From contig CAVYXZ010000007.1 of NCBI GenBank assembly GCA_963772595.1, positions 248,001 through 312,000 on the forward strand: a stretch of DNA of 64,000 nt, read 5' to 3'. Below, piece after piece: positions 21,060-31,891 of this stretch. How positions within the stretch are numbered: the stretch's first letter is position 1; each line of letters begins with the position of its first letter. The translations under genes and the position numbers were made by a program. The notes beneath the pieces are model-generated. The model was not told the origin of the DNA, did not search any database, and was given only the letters and a program-made list of their open reading frames with translations. This stretch comes from CAVYXZ01 sp963772595 (GTDB taxonomy: Bacteria; Chloroflexota; Anaerolineae; Aggregatilineales; Phototrophicaceae).

Positions 21060-22229
21060 ATGCCCCGCTATGCCAACCGTGTATCGAGCTTTGGCACGAC
21101 GATTTTCACTGAAATCAACAATCTGGCCCGCGAACATCAGGCCGTCAATCTCGGCCAGGGAATGCCCGATTTCGACGGCCCGCAGATGGCGATTGACGCG
21201 ATGGTCGAGGCGCTGCGCTCCGGCACGGCCAACCAGTACGCACCGGGGCCGGGCGTGCTTGAACTGCGCGAGGGCATCGCGCGCCATGCAAGGGCCTTCT
21301 ACAACCTGGACGTGGACCCCAAAGACATGGTGCTGGTAACTCCCGGCGGGACTGAAGCGATCTTACTGCTCGATCATGGGGCTGGTGGACGCGGGCGACG
21401 AGGTGGTCATCATCGAACCCTTCTTCGACAGCTACGCACCGGGCGTCATCATGGCGGGCGCGACGCCGGTCTACGTGCCGCTGCACCCGCCGGAGTTGGA
21501 CCCTCGACCCGGACGAACTGCGGGCGGCCTTCAGCGCAAAGACCAAGGCGATCATCATCAACACGCCGCACAACCCCACCGGGCGCGTCCTCACCCGCGC
21601 CGAATTAACCTTGATCGCCGATCTTGACCAAAGAGTTCGACGCGCTGGTCATCTCCGACGAGGTCTACGAGCATCTGGTCTACGACAAGTCGCGCCACTT
21701 CCCGATGGCGACCCTGCCAGACATGTTCGAGCGCACCGTGACCATCGGCAGCGCGGGCAAGACCTTCGGCATGACCGGCTGGAAAGTCGGCTGGGTCTAC
21801 GGCCCGGCGGAACTCGTTACAGGGGTCTGGCGTTCGCACCAGTTCACGACCTTCGCCACCAATCACCCGGCGCAGCGCGCGGTGGCCCAGGCTTTCACGC
21901 TGGGCAGCGATTACTACGAGGAATACCAGACGCTCTACGTCCACAAGCGCGACCTGATGATGCAGGCGCTGAGCGCCGCCGGGCTGACTTCGATCATGCC
22001 GCAGGGGACCTATTTCGTCATGGGCGATTTCTCGGACGTCTTCGACGGCGACGACGTGGCCTTTACCAGGCACCTGATTACCGAGATCGGCGTGGCCTGC
22101 ATCCCGCCCTCGGCCTTCTTCAGCCCGGCGCACAAACACCTGACGCAGAATCACGTCCGCTTCGCCTTCTGCAAAAGCGACGACACCCTCAAAGCCGCAG
22201 CGGAGCGCATGGCGAAGTTGAGGGGATAA
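21060..22229 (+). CDS. PLP-dependent class I/II aminotransferase, frameshifted
   Basis: The enzyme transfers an amino group from an amino acid to a 2-oxo acid. NLGQGMPDFDGPQMAIDAM, YAPGPGVLELREGIARH and LVTPGGTEAILL define the fold-type I N-terminus. The middle has IIINTPHNPTGRVL and ALVISDEVYEHLVYD, and SAGKTFGMTGWKVGW carries the PLP lysine. The C-terminus VRFAFCKSDDTLKAAAERM is complete. Breaks lie near 21368, 21505 and 21622; repaired length is about 389 aa. The closest type is the kynurenine/methionine aminotransferase (YbdL/KAT) subgroup, but the substrate cannot be fixed. Confidence 0.88.
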
Positions 22230-22287
22230 TAACTAATATTGTCTTGATAATCCAGGAAACAGGAAACCAAGTGAAAAATCCACAGAG

Positions 22288-22779
22288 ATGTTATTTCTTA
22301 CCCATACGCTATCGGCTTATCCGGGCCAGTTTAGTTCTTCGCCCCTTCTTCAGGCATGAAAAGGAATTGGGGTTTGATACGCGTTTGCCGATGGGTTTGA
22401 CAGAGTAGTTTATCTGCAATTTAAGTCGCCTGATCCTACTGGAGACGTTGGCTATTCTGTCAGGATTGATTTTGAACAACACTGTTCGCTCACAAAAGCG
22501 AATCTCTATGAAGAAGGCAGTGTTTTCTACATCAGCCACTTTTTTCGAACCCTCGAACATCTCAAAAAATGTAGAGAACAGTCAGGAAACGAATTGGAGT
22601 TCTTGAGGTTCTGCATTGCGATTGATGCCCATGCTCTGGTTGATGATCTTACGATTTCAGATACGAGGGCAGCAATGCGCTCGACGGAAGTCACGGATGG
22701 CCCGTATTTCAAGAAGTTCTTGGATTATGAGAAACTTGGCCGTCAGCCAATAGACAAACACCGATGGATGGTGGCATAG
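22288..22779 (+). pseudogene. Uncharacterised AT-rich ORF with two in-frame TGA codons
   Basis: A single reading frame from ATG 22288 to TAG 22777-22779 is broken only by TGA at 22357 and 22375. After the second TGA, 133 codons are uninterrupted. The encoded text (VYLQFKSPDPTGDVGYSV; FYISHFFRTLEHLKKC; LRFCIAIDAHALVDDL) looks like a globular protein, but I recognise no family. Its composition is more AT-rich than the neighbouring genes. It could be a decayed acquired gene, have substitution errors, or be two unrelated pieces. Confidence 0.4.
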
Positions 22780-22917
22780 GGTTAATCAGGCGAGTTCGGG
22801 TCCGGTGGTATCGTTGGCGACGTCAGGCAGCTCCCGAGGCGAAATACTGCGCAAGGCTTTGTCGAAGAGGTACCTGGTGGATTTCGAATAGGCTAAGGGT
22901 TTTACCGATTATAGCTG

Positions 22918-22949
22918 CAAAGGGCTGAACCGCATGCTGCGGCCCTTTG
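22918..22949. other. Long GC-rich hairpin
   Basis: CAAAGGGC pairs with GCCCTTTG around an inner CCGCA/TGCGG stem, giving a nearly continuous 12-bp stem. No T-tract follows on either strand, so it may be a rho-independent-like pause site or an RNA-processing structure rather than a full terminator. The rest of 22780-23022 shows no gene or other signal. Confidence 0.5.
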
Positions 22950-23022
22950 TCTGGAGATATTCCGCCCCGCGCAGTTATCTAGCGTACCACTCTGGCGGCA
23001 GCCTTTCAAGCTGCATCTTTTA

Positions 23023-23605
23023 ATGCCTGAAGCCACAATCCTTCGTTTCTGGAAACCCTACGACGTCCTGACCAAATTCACCGACGCGGAAGGCCGCCCC
23101 ACCCTGGCGGATTACGTATGTCCTGCCGGCAATCTACGCCGCTGGTCGCCTGGACAAAGACAGCGAGGGCCTGCTGCTGCTGACCGATTCGGGCCGCATC
23201 AATCACCGCCTGACCGATCCCAAATTCGAGCATCCGCGCACCTACTGGGTGCAGGTCGAGGGCATCCCGGACGATGCCGCATTGGAGCAATTACGGCGCG
23301 GCGTGCAGATCAAAGGGGGATCTGACGCGACCGGCGCAGGTCGAGCGCATGGACCCGCCGGACCTTCCGCCACGCCCGGTGCCGATTCGTTATCGAAAAA
23401 ATGTGCCGGATTCGTGGGTTGCGCTGACAATCACCGAGGGGCGCAATCGTCAGGTACGCCGGATGACAGCGGCGGTCGGCCACCCGACCCTGCGCTTAGT
23501 GCGCTGGAGCATCGGGCCGGTCACGCTGGCGGGATTCAGCCGGGCCAGTGGCAGCACCTGGATTCGCAGGCCTCCGCCGCGCTGTGGCAGTTGCTGAAGC
23601 CTTAA
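23023..23605 (+). CDS. rRNA pseudouridine synthase, RsuA/RluE-like, frameshifted
   Basis: The enzyme converts a specific uridine in ribosomal RNA to pseudouridine. The N-terminus ILRFWKPYDVLTKFTDAEGR leads into the catalytic motif GRLDKDSEGLLLLT (catalytic Asp) in a second frame. The C-terminal part, VPDSWVALTITEGRNRQVRRM with AVGHPTLRLVRWSIGP, is the RsuA/RluB/E/F signature. Breaks lie near 23120, 23310 and 23550. Repaired length is about 194 aa without an S4 domain, which favours RluE (23S rRNA U2457-type) over RsuA or RluB. It ends 1 nt past a convergent small gene. Confidence 0.82.
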
Positions 23606-23837
23606 GCCGGAGCGCGCAGGCTCTGGATCAACTCGTCCAGTTCTTCATCTGTCATCCCGGCCCGAAGCTGCACGACAGTCTGCGCGATGAGCTTGGAACG
23701 GCGGAAGCGCTGTCGTGTCCGTCTGGCTCATGGGCGGCATGTTCACACGCGCCGCTTCCAGCAGCCGGTTCAACTGAGCCAAGCTGCTCGACCGAGAGGT
23801 CTTCCAGTTGGCTAAACACGAGATCGAGATTATCCAT
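23602..23837 (-). CDS. Small helical protein of unknown function, frameshifted
   Basis: Starting at ATG 23837 the text MDNLDLVFSQLEDLSVEQLAQ runs into NRLLEAARVNMPPMS, and after a break near 23700 continues as SKLIAQTVVQLRAGMTDEELD to the stop at 23602. About 78 aa, strongly helical and acidic, without signal peptide or Cys. Conservation cannot be judged by eye; it is supported mainly by coherent amphipathic sequence on both sides of the break. No family recognised. Confidence 0.5.
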
Positions 23838-23963
23838 ACGGTTCCACACTTTCTGTCACTGACTATTCCGCATTGTAACTCGCTTTCGCGCTGTATACAA
23901 CCATACTCTGGAACTATTGTCGAGGCCGTTGATAATAGTAGGTTCAGCCTGGAGATTGAGTCC

Positions 23964-24670
23964 ATGCGCTTAAGACTTGTGCTGCTGCTGGCAATCCTGC
24001 TGGCAGCGTGCAGCCCGGCCCTGCCCCAGCCCACCGGCCACACCGGAGATCTCCGCTTCCTGTTGGCACGGTGACGCATCAGCCAACCGCCGCGGCACGC
24101 TCATCTACAACGAGGTGATCCACATCGGCGGCACGGCGGCGGGCCTGCCCGACGACCGCTTCACGCTGACCCTGACCGCCCCCGAAAATCAGGAACTGGC
24201 CCGCACCAGCGTCACCGTAAATGATGGACAGTGGCAGCTTGACCTGCTGCACGGCTACGCGGATGTCCCCAGCGAGGTCGTCATCGGCGCATATCCCGAC
24301 GACCCGGCCATCACCGACCCCTATGATCTCGCCATCGTGGTCATCGGCGGGCTGCAATACCGCCCTGAAGGCCGCTACGGGCATTTCACGCTGGACAGGA
24401 CAGACATGGGCGGCGATCTCATGCCGGTCAGCGGCTTCGCCTCCGGCCTGGGTGAGGACCCGCTCACCCTGCGTCTGCTGAGCGGCAGCGGGCGATCTCA
24501 TCAGCGAGGCCAGTGTGGACCTGGAGGACCCTTCCGGCCTCAACGAAGTCGCCTGGACTGCTGAACTGGCGCGCAATGACTACGTCGGCCCGGCCCGGCT
24601 CGAAATGCGCGATCCGCAGGGCGAAGTCCTCGACTCGCTCGACGTGACGGTGAGCGCCAGCGCGGGCTAG
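23964..24670 (+). CDS. Lipoprotein with Ig-like/immunoglobulin-fold text, frameshifted
   Basis: The start at ATG 23964 gives a perfect lipoprotein signal (LVLLLAILLAAC). The rest is beta-rich: FTLTLTAPENQELARTSVTV, WQLDLLHGYADVPSEVVIG, YGHFTLDRTDMGGDLMPVSG and YVGPARLEMRDPQGEVLDS. Breaks lie near 24070 and 24490; repaired length is about 235 aa, ending at TAG 24668. Two similar modules (GGTAAGLPDDRFTLTL and SGFASGLGEDPLTLRL) suggest an internal duplication of a 'Gmad2-like' immunoglobulin fold. Exact role unknown; surface exposure is inferred. Confidence 0.65.
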
Positions 24671-24925
24671 CCTTCGCGCCGAAAGTAAATGCTCTGGTTC
24701 CGCAACATATATGAAGTGTGCTGGGCGGAGGACCAATGTGTCCTCCCACCGGGCGAACACATCGGTCCGCAGTCCTCATACGCTCCAAGGTCTAGCACCG
24801 CCCATTCGTTAAGGGAGCCATGCCATATCCGCCCTTACAATAAAACTGCTTGTATAGAATCCACAAAAATTGAGGCTTTCGTGTGGACAAAACTCTTGGG
24901 CAGTGATAGAATGAAAATCATATTG
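24671..24925. other. Non-coding AT-rich spacer
   Basis: No credible gene is seen. A 7-bp perfect hairpin (GGAGGAC/GTCCTCC) lies at 24727-24746 without a T-tract. The rest becomes AT-rich toward the regulator gene and probably contains its promoter. Confidence 0.4.
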
Positions 24926-24950
24926 ATCGTATTCATCTGATGAATACGAT
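24926..24950. promoter_or_regulatory. 25-bp perfect palindrome, probable operator of the FadR-like regulator
   Basis: Arms ATCGTATTCATC and GATGAATACGAT are exact reverse complements around a single T. The centre lies 36 nt before the regulator's ATG (24974). FadR/GntR dimers bind inverted repeats near their own promoters, so autoregulation is likely. There is no T-tract, so it is not a simple terminator. Confidence 0.7.
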
Positions 24951-24973
24951 AGTTTCTTCGGAAAAGCCCCATC

Positions 24974-25667
24974 ATGAGCCAGATTGACCTCGAATTCCGA
25001 GCTTCTGAACTTCATCACCCGCCAGGGCTTTGCCAGCGGTGATCGCCTGCCTACCCTCTCCGAACTCAAAAGCGAAGAGATGCTTGGCCTCAGCACCAGC
25101 AAGATCCGCGAGCAGCTTGAAGTGGCGCGCGCGCTGGGTTTCGTCGAGGTGCGCTCTAAGACCGGGATGCGCCTGAAGGATTACGACTTCACTCCGGCGG
25201 TGCGGCTCAGTCTCTTCTTCGCGCTGGCGCAGGACCTGCGCAACTTCGAGTTGTTCAGCGAGGTCCGCACGCATATCGAGATCGCCTTCTGGCATGAAGG
25301 CTGCGCCCTGCTGACCGAGGAAGACATCCAGGTCATGCGCGACTGCCTGACGCAGGCGCAGGTCAAATTGCAGGACTCCTGGATTCAGATCCCCAACGCG
25401 GAACACCGCGAATTTCACATGCGCGTCTTCCACCGGCTCAACAATCCCTTTGTGGTCGGCATCCTCGAAGCCTACTGGGATGCCTACGACGCCGTCGAAC
25501 TCAACCGCTATGCCGATTACGCCTACTTGCAACGGGTGTGGGAGTATCACGGGCGTATTCTGGAGGGCATTTGTGCGGGCGATTTCGACGCGGCGCTGCA
25601 AGCCTTTATCGAACACACTCAACTGCTGCGCTACCAACCGCGTATGCGGGACATGGAGAAAACTTAG
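24974..25667 (+). CDS. FadR-subfamily GntR transcriptional regulator
   Basis: The N-terminal winged helix has ASGDRLPTLSELKSEEMLGL and STSKIREQLEVARALGFVEV. The C-terminal FCD ligand-binding domain has FSEVRTHIEIAFWHEGCALL, EHREFHMRVFHRLNNPFVVG and YHGRILEGICAGDFDAAL, with conserved His residues that usually hold a metal near the effector. ATG 24974 (MSQIDLE) reads into the main frame only after one indel near 24995; otherwise TTG 24984 is the start. Repaired length is about 230 aa. It precedes korAB by about 100 nt in the same direction, so it may control them in response to an organic acid. Confidence 0.8.
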
Positions 25668-25766
25668 TTTTCTGAAGGAGCGTTTTATTCGGACGACGAC
25701 AATCAAACCTTCCTAAACCGTTCAATTGCGAAAGGAGACACGCGACTAGGCGCGTAACTATTATGG

Positions 25767-27605
25767 TTGCACAACTTCAGGATGATGCACTCACTAGATT
25801 TGAACCAACACGTCAACGACTTCGCCTTTATGGTTGCCACCAAGAATGGGTCCGGCAGCCAGACCTCGAACAACGTGCTGGTGCGGTCACTGTTCAACAT
25901 GGGGATTCCGGTCAACGGCAAGAATCTCTTCCCCTCCAACATTAAAGGCCTGCCAACCTGGTACACGATCCGGGCCAGCAAAGACGGCTACACGGCGCGC
26001 CGCGATACGACCGAGATCGCCGTCGCCATGAACGAAGTGACCGCCGCAGAAGACATCGCCAACCTGCCCGCCGGTGGCGTTTGCATCCTGCCGCAGGAAT
26101 GGAAATGGGCTCAAAGCCGCGACGACATTACCTACTACGAGATCCCGGTCAAAGACACGGTCGCGCCCTTCGATATCCCCAGCGCACGCCGCGATCAGGT
26201 CGCCAACATGGTCTACGTCGGTGTGGTGGCGCAGCTTGTTCGACATCCCGCTGAATTACATCCACGATGCCCTGATGGACAACTTCAAGGGCAAAGAAGA
26301 GCCGGTGCAAGATGAACTATCAGGTCATCGAGGCCGCCTATGCCAGTGGGCTGAGGAAAACCTGGAACGCAAACATCCCTATCGTTTTGCGCCGATGGAC
26401 CTGACCCAGGGCAAGATCATGATTACCGGCAATGAAGCCGCGGCACTGGGCGCGATCTTCGGCGGGCTGACCGTCGCCGCCTGGTATCCGATCACGCCCT
26501 CAACCAGCTTCATCGACAACGTGCTGCACTTCAAGCACCTGCGCCAGGACCCGGAGACCGGCAAAGAAACCGTCGCCGTCATCCAGGCAGAAGACGAAAT
26601 CGCCGCTGCCGGGATGATCGTCGGCGCAGGCTGGGCCGGCGCGCGCGCCCTGACCGCCACCAGCGGCCCCGGCATCAGCCTGATGGCCGAATTCGCCGGG
26701 CTGGCCTATTTCGCCGAAATTCCGCTGGTCATCTGGGATATTACCCGTATGGGTCCCAGCACCGGCCTGCCGACCCGCACCAGCCAGGGCGATCTGCTGT
26801 TCACCTATTTCCTGGGGCATGGCGACAGCCGCCAGGTGATCCTGCTGCCCAGGGACCCGGCGGAATGCTTCGAGTTCGGCTGGAAAGCCCTTGACCTGTC
26901 GCCGACCGGCTCCAGACACCCAGTCTTCGTCCTCAGCGATCTTGACATCGGCATGAACAACTGGATGGCGGATCCCTTCGAGTATCCTGACACACCCGAT
27001 TGATCGCGGCAAGGTGCTGGATAAGACCGCGCTGGAAGACTTCTTCGCTGAACACGGCGAATGGGGCCGCTACAAAGACTATGATGGCGATGGCATCCCC
27101 TACCGCACGCTGCCCGGCACCGATCACCCACGCGCCGCCTATTTCACACGCGGCACGGGCCACGACGAATACGCCAATTACAGTGAAAACAGCGTCCAGT
27201 GGCTGCACAACATGGCCCGTCTGCACCTCAAGTTCGACACCGCGCGCAGCATCTTGCCTGCGCCGGAAATCGACCAGCAGGACGGCGTCAGCGTCGGCAT
27301 CATCAGCTTCGGCAGCAACGACCCGGCCATCCAGGAAGCCCGCGACCGGCTGCGCGAAGACGGGATCGAGACCAATTACCTGCGCATTCGGGCACTGCCG
27401 CTGCGCGAAGTCGGTGACGGAGTTCGTCGCGGCGCACGAGCGCATTTACGTCGTCGAGAACAATTTCGACGGCCAGATGGCGAAGCTGCTGCGGATGGAG
27501 ATTCCGCAGGATACGACCCACATCACGTCCCTTCCCCTGGGTGATGGTCTGCCCATGACCCCGCGCTTTGTTCACGAAAGTATCTTGCACGAGGAGCGCA
27601 AGTAA
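25767..27605 (+). CDS. korA: 2-oxoacid:ferredoxin oxidoreductase, fused gamma-alpha subunit, frameshifted
   Basis: With KorB this enzyme decarboxylates 2-oxoglutarate (or a related 2-oxoacid) to the acyl-CoA, reducing ferredoxin. The N-terminal gamma domain (residues about 5-190) has FMVATKNGSGSQTSNNVLVR and NIKGLPTWYTIRAS. The alpha domain has TGNEAAALGAIFGGL, AAWYPITPSTSFID, VIQAEDEIAAAGMIVGAGWA and TATSGPGISLMAEFAGLAYF. The C-terminus ends YVVENNFDGQMAKLL. Breaks lie near 26235, 26310, 26992 and 27415; repaired length is about 610 aa. The start is uncertain (TTG 25767 or ATG 25782). It is 1 nt from korB. Confidence 0.88.
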
Positions 27606-27606
27606 G

Positions 27607-28644
27607 ATGGCGAAAACAAACCAACTCGGCCTGGAACGCACCGACTATAAAGCTGGCAAGAGTACGCTCTGCCCTGGCTGCGGCCACGACTCGATTTCCA
27701 ACCAGATCATCAGCATCGCCTGGGAGCTGGGCCTGGACCAGCACAAGGTCATCAAGATGAGCGGCATCGGCTGCTCCAGCAAGACCCCGACCTACTTCCT
27801 GGGCCGCTCGCACGCCTTCAACGCCATTCACGGGCGGATGCCTTCGGTCGTGACCGGCGCGACCACCGCCAACACTGAACTGACCGCGATTGCCGTCAGC
27901 GGCGACGGCGACAGCGGCAGCATCGGCCTGGGCCAGTTCAAGCACCTGATCCGCCGCAATGTGCCGATGGTCTACATCATCGAAAACAACGGCGTCTACG
28001 GCCTGACCAAAGGCCAGTTTTCCGCGACTGCCGACGAAGGCCAGATCCTGCGCTACTATGGCAAGAACGAGATGCCGCCGATTGATCTGGCGCTGGAAGC
28101 GGTCGTCGGCAATTGCAGCTTTGTGGCGCGCAGCTTCTCCGGCGATCCCAGCCAGGTCCAGACGCTGCTCAAGGCGGCCCTGGCCCATAAAGGCACGGCG
28201 ATGATCGACATCATCAGCCCCTGCGTGACCTTCAACAATGCGCCGACTTCGACCAAGAGCTATCCCTACGGCAAAGAGCACGAGCACGCGCTGCACGAGC
28301 TTGAACTGCTGACGCCGGATTTCATCCAGGAACAGGAAGAAATCCACATCAACGGTTACAGCGAGGGCGAGACCATCGACGTCAAGATGCACGATGGCTC
28401 CTACATTCGCCTCAAGAAGACGGATTACGACTACGACCCGCGTAATCTGTCCCAGGTCATCGAGACGCTGGAAATTGCTCACCGCGATCACATTTTCCTC
28501 ACCGGCCTGCTCTACTACGAAGAGCCGCGCCTGACTCTGGCGGAAACAGCCGATCTGGTGGATACGCCGCTGGCACGCCTGGACAGCAAATACCTGCGCC
28601 CCTCGCGCGAGGCGCTGGCAGAGGTCATGCAAAGCCTGAAGTAG
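27607..28644 (+). CDS. korB: 2-oxoacid:ferredoxin oxidoreductase beta subunit
   Basis: The TPP-binding catalytic subunit that partners KorA. CPGCGH (22-27) and a TPP motif with GDGDSGSIG (99-107) and IIENNGVYGLTKGQ are intact. MSGIGCSSKTPTYFLGRSHA and HGRMPSVVTGA are typical of 2-oxoglutarate-type enzymes, whereas pyruvate enzymes differ here. At 345 aa it is undamaged. It starts at ATG 27607, one base after the korA stop. No ferredoxin-like delta subunit is present, as in two-subunit KorAB. Confidence 0.92.
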   Translation: MAKTNQLGLERTDYKAGKSTLCPGCGHDSISNQIISIAWELGLDQHKVIKMSGIGCSSKTPTYFLGRSHAFNAIHGRMPSVVTGATTANTELTAIAVSGDGDSGSIGLGQFKHLIRRNVPMVYIIENNGVYGLTKGQFSATADEGQILRYYGKNEMPPIDLALEAVVGNCSFVARSFSGDPSQVQTLLKAALAHKGTAMIDIISPCVTFNNAPTSTKSYPYGKEHEHALHELELLTPDFIQEQEEIHINGYSEGETIDVKMHDGSYIRLKKTDYDYDPRNLSQVIETLEIAHRDHIFLTGLLYYEEPRLTLAETADLVDTPLARLDSKYLRPSREALAEVMQSLK

Positions 28645-28666
28645 CACCTGTTTAGATCAAATCACG

Positions 28667-28702
28667 ACGACGTGACCTCCCGGCAAGGTCGCGTCGTTTT
28701 TT
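28667..28702 (+). terminator. Intrinsic terminator of korAB
   Basis: An 11-bp stem (ACGACGTGACC with GGTCGCGTCGT, one mismatch) and a 9-nt loop are followed by six T, 22 nt after the korB stop. Confidence 0.85.
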
Positions 28703-28910
28703 CTCCCCTCAAAACTGGGGGCCGCACCGCAGCCGACTGGCCCTATAATACGGCTTCGGATAGATTTGTGCCCCTTGTCACAATCCCCCCATTTCTGGGG
28801 GTATTGGTGCATTTCGCGGCAGGATTTGTATTTTCAAAAGCATTGGCTATGTCGTGCGCGCCCATATCGAATTAGGATATGAGCAGCGCAGCATCAATTG
28901 AGGATCGACT
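28703..28910. other. Leader region upstream of the cation ATPase
   Basis: A TATAAT lies at 28744-28749, far (160 nt) from the start. A short inverted repeat, CCCCCATTTCTGGGGG, spans 28786-28801. A long structured leader is possible, but no known metal riboswitch fold was recognised. Confidence 0.35.
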
Positions 28911-31861
28911 ATGACAGATTATTACCGGCTGAGCGTCGAGGACAGCCTTGACCAACTCGATGTACGCCAGAGTGATGGGCTGAGCACGGCAGAAGTCGAG
29001 CGGCGGCAGGCCCAATATGGCGAGAACAGCCTCCCCGCCGGTGAAGGAACCAACTGGGTTGAACTCGTCATGGGGCAGTTTACCGACCTGATGGTCATTA
29101 TCCTGATGGTCGCCGCCGCGATTTCCTTCGCCCTGGGCGATGTGAAAGACGTCATCGTCATTCTTGCCATCGTCATCCTGAACGCCATCCTGGGCATCTA
29201 CCAGGAATACCGCGCCGAACGCTCGCTGGCCGCCCTCAGCGCCATGCAGGTGCCGCAGGTGCGGGTGCGGCGTGAGGGTACGATTCACCAGATCAGCGCC
29301 GAAGACTTCTGGTGCCAGGCGACATTGTGCTGCTGGAAGAAGGCGACCGCATCCCGGCGGATGGTCGTCTGGCCGAATCGGTCAATCTTCAGATAGACGA
29401 ATCGGCGCTGACGGGTGAATCAATCCCCTCGCAAAAACGCACCGCCGCCATTGATCACGACGACAGCGTAGCCCTGGGCGACCGCGATAACATGGTCTAC
29501 ATGGGCACCAATGTCAGTTATGGCCGGGGCGTCATGGTCATCACCGAGACCGGGCTGCAAACCGAACTGGGCAACATCGCGGCCATGCTGCTGCAAGTTC
29601 AGCAGGGCATCACCCCGCTTCAGCGGCGGCTCAACCGCCTGGGCCAGATCTTAGCGATTGGCGCGGGCATCATCGTCGCCATCGTCTTCCTGGCCGGGGT
29701 CCTGCGCGGCATTCCGGCTCAGGATATGTTCCTGACCGCCATCAGTCTGGCGGTGGCCGCCGTGCCGGAAGGTCTGCCTGCGCTTATCACCATCAGCCTA
29801 TCGTTGGGGGCCAGCCGCATGGTCCGGCGTCATGCCCTGATACGGCGGCTGCCTGCGGTCGAAACGCTCGGCTCCGTCACCGTGATCTGCTCGGACAAGA
29901 CCGGCACGCTGACCAAGAACGAAATGACGGCCACGCAAATCTCACTGCCTCATCACGCCAACGTCTCTATCTCCGGCATCGGCTACACCCCGCAAGGCGA
30001 ATTCGCCATCGAAAACCAGCGCATTACCGACCTGAACAACGACGGCAAAGACGACCTTTCAGTATCGCGCATTGTGCGGGCCATCGCCCTCTCGACCAAC
30101 GCCTACCTGGAACAAAACGGCAGCCAATCCAGCGTCGTCGGGGATACGACCGAAGGCGCGTTGATCGTCGCGGCCCAAAAGGTCGGCGTGACCCGTGAAG
30201 GCCTCGAACAGGACCTGCCGCGCGTGGCTGAACTGCCCTTCAGCAGCGAGCGCAAGGCCATGACGACCATCCATAAGGTCGCCAGCCCGGAGGCAGAGGA
30301 CATCTTCGAGGAGGCCCCCTACATTTCAATCACCAAAGGCGCGCCTGACCAACTGGTGCGCTGGGCCACGCACGAAACCGCGCCGCATGGGCCGGTCCTG
30401 CTCAGCGAAGAGCGGCGTCAGGAGTGGTTCCAGGAGATCGACAGCATGGCCGGGGATGGCCTGCGCGTGCTGGGAATCGCCTACCGGCCACTGGATACGG
30501 TGCCGGAGGAAATTACGCCGGAGATCGAACGTGATCTATATTTGCTGGGTCTGGTCGGCATCCTCGACCCGGCGCGGCCCGAAGCCAAAGCCGCTGTCGA
30601 AACCGCGCGCCAGGCCGGTATCCGCAGCATTATGATTACCGGCGATCACGCCCTGACTGCCGAATCCATCGCCAGAGACCTGGGCATCCTCGAACCCGGA
30701 CAGAAGGCCGTCACCGGCAACCAGCTTGATACCATGAACGACGCCGAGCTGCTTGACACGCTCAAGATCACGTCCACCTTCGCCCGCGTCTCCCCGCAAC
30801 ATAAACTGCGGCTGGTCCAGATATTACAGGGACAAAAAGAGATCGTCGCCATGACCGGCGATGGCGTCAACGATGCGCCTGCCCTCAAACAAGCCGACAT
30901 CGGCGTGGCGATGGGCATTACCGGCACCGACGTCAGCAAGGGCGCTGCCGAAATGGTGCTGACCGACGACAACTTTGCTTCTATCGTCAGCGCGGTCGAA
31001 GAAGGCCGCGTCATCTACGATAACATCCGCAAGTTCATCAAGTACCTGCTGAGCTGCAACGTCGGCGAGATTCTGGTCATGTTCGTGTCGCTGCTGATCG
31101 GCCTCAAGATCCCGCTGCTGGCGATTCAAATCCTGTGGATCAACCTCGTCACCGACGGCCTGCCCGCGGTCGCGCTGGGCTTCGAACCACCAGAACGCGA
31201 CGTTATGCACCGCAAACCGCGCCCACGTGATGAAACCGTCCTGGCCGGGGGCGTCGGGCGGCACATTGTCAGCTTCGGCATCCTGATCGCCTTCCTGACT
31301 CTCGCAGCCTATGCCTGGGGCTATGTCAAATATGACATGGAACCCTTCAGTCCTTCACTCGGTATCGAGAGGATGTCGGCGCAGGAACTGGGGGGCATCG
31401 TCGGCGAACAGCATATCCCGGCGGATTGGGAAAGCCTGAGCGCCGAGGAACGCATTGCGCAGTATCTGCAAGACGAAAGTCGCAGCACTGCACAGGAGGA
31501 GAGCAGCGAGGGTCTGATCGCCCTGGCCGAACGCCTGCCGCGCACGCTGGCCTTTACCGTTCTGGCGCTGACGCAGATGTTTGAGGTCATCGCCATCCAC
31601 GCAGGCAACCGGGCCTCCTTCTTCAAAATCTGGTTCAGCCACAACCGCATTCTTTTGTTCGCGGTGCTGTCTTCGACCCTTTTGCAGTTAGCAGTGGTCT
31701 ACGTGCCCTTCTTGCAACACACTTTCGAGACTCTCCCGCTCGACCCGGAGGAGATCATTGGCGCTGCACTCATCGCTTCGGTGGTGTTGTTTGTGGGCGA
31801 AGCGGAAAAGCTGGTGAACCGGCGTCATACGGATGAACATCTGATGGGAGCGCCCGCCTGA
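28911..31861 (+). CDS. P2-type cation-transporting ATPase (calcium-type), frameshifted
   Basis: A membrane pump that exports a cation, probably Ca2+, at the cost of ATP. N-terminus: LSTAEVERRQAQYGENSLPA (cation-ATPase N domain). Actuator: LQIDESALTGESIPSQK. Membrane site: AVAAVPEGLPALITISLSLG. Phosphorylation motif: ICSDKTGTLTKNEM, with Asp near residue 330. Hinge: VAMTGDGVNDAPALKQADIG. C-terminal membrane helices include EILVMFVSLLIGLKIPLLAI with QILWINLVTDGLPAVALG. One break near 29312 joins the two frames; repaired length is about 983 aa. The PEGLP motif and Asn-Asp helices favour Ca2+ over Mg2+ or K+. Confidence 0.88.
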
Positions 31862-31891
31862 TGGCATAAGCACCACTACCATAGAACATAG

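Noticed and set aside
19947..21287. 446-codon minus-strand ORF over ydeI, rnhA and the aminotransferase
   Set aside because: Three clear plus-strand genes lie there, including catalytic RNase HI residues.
22288..22380. UGA read as Trp or Sec in the orphan ORF
   Set aside because: No SECIS-like structure or recoding signs were found, and other genes use TGA as a normal stop.
28786..28801. CCCCC/GGGGG inverted repeat as a metal riboswitch
   Set aside because: A single short stem; no known riboswitch core is present.
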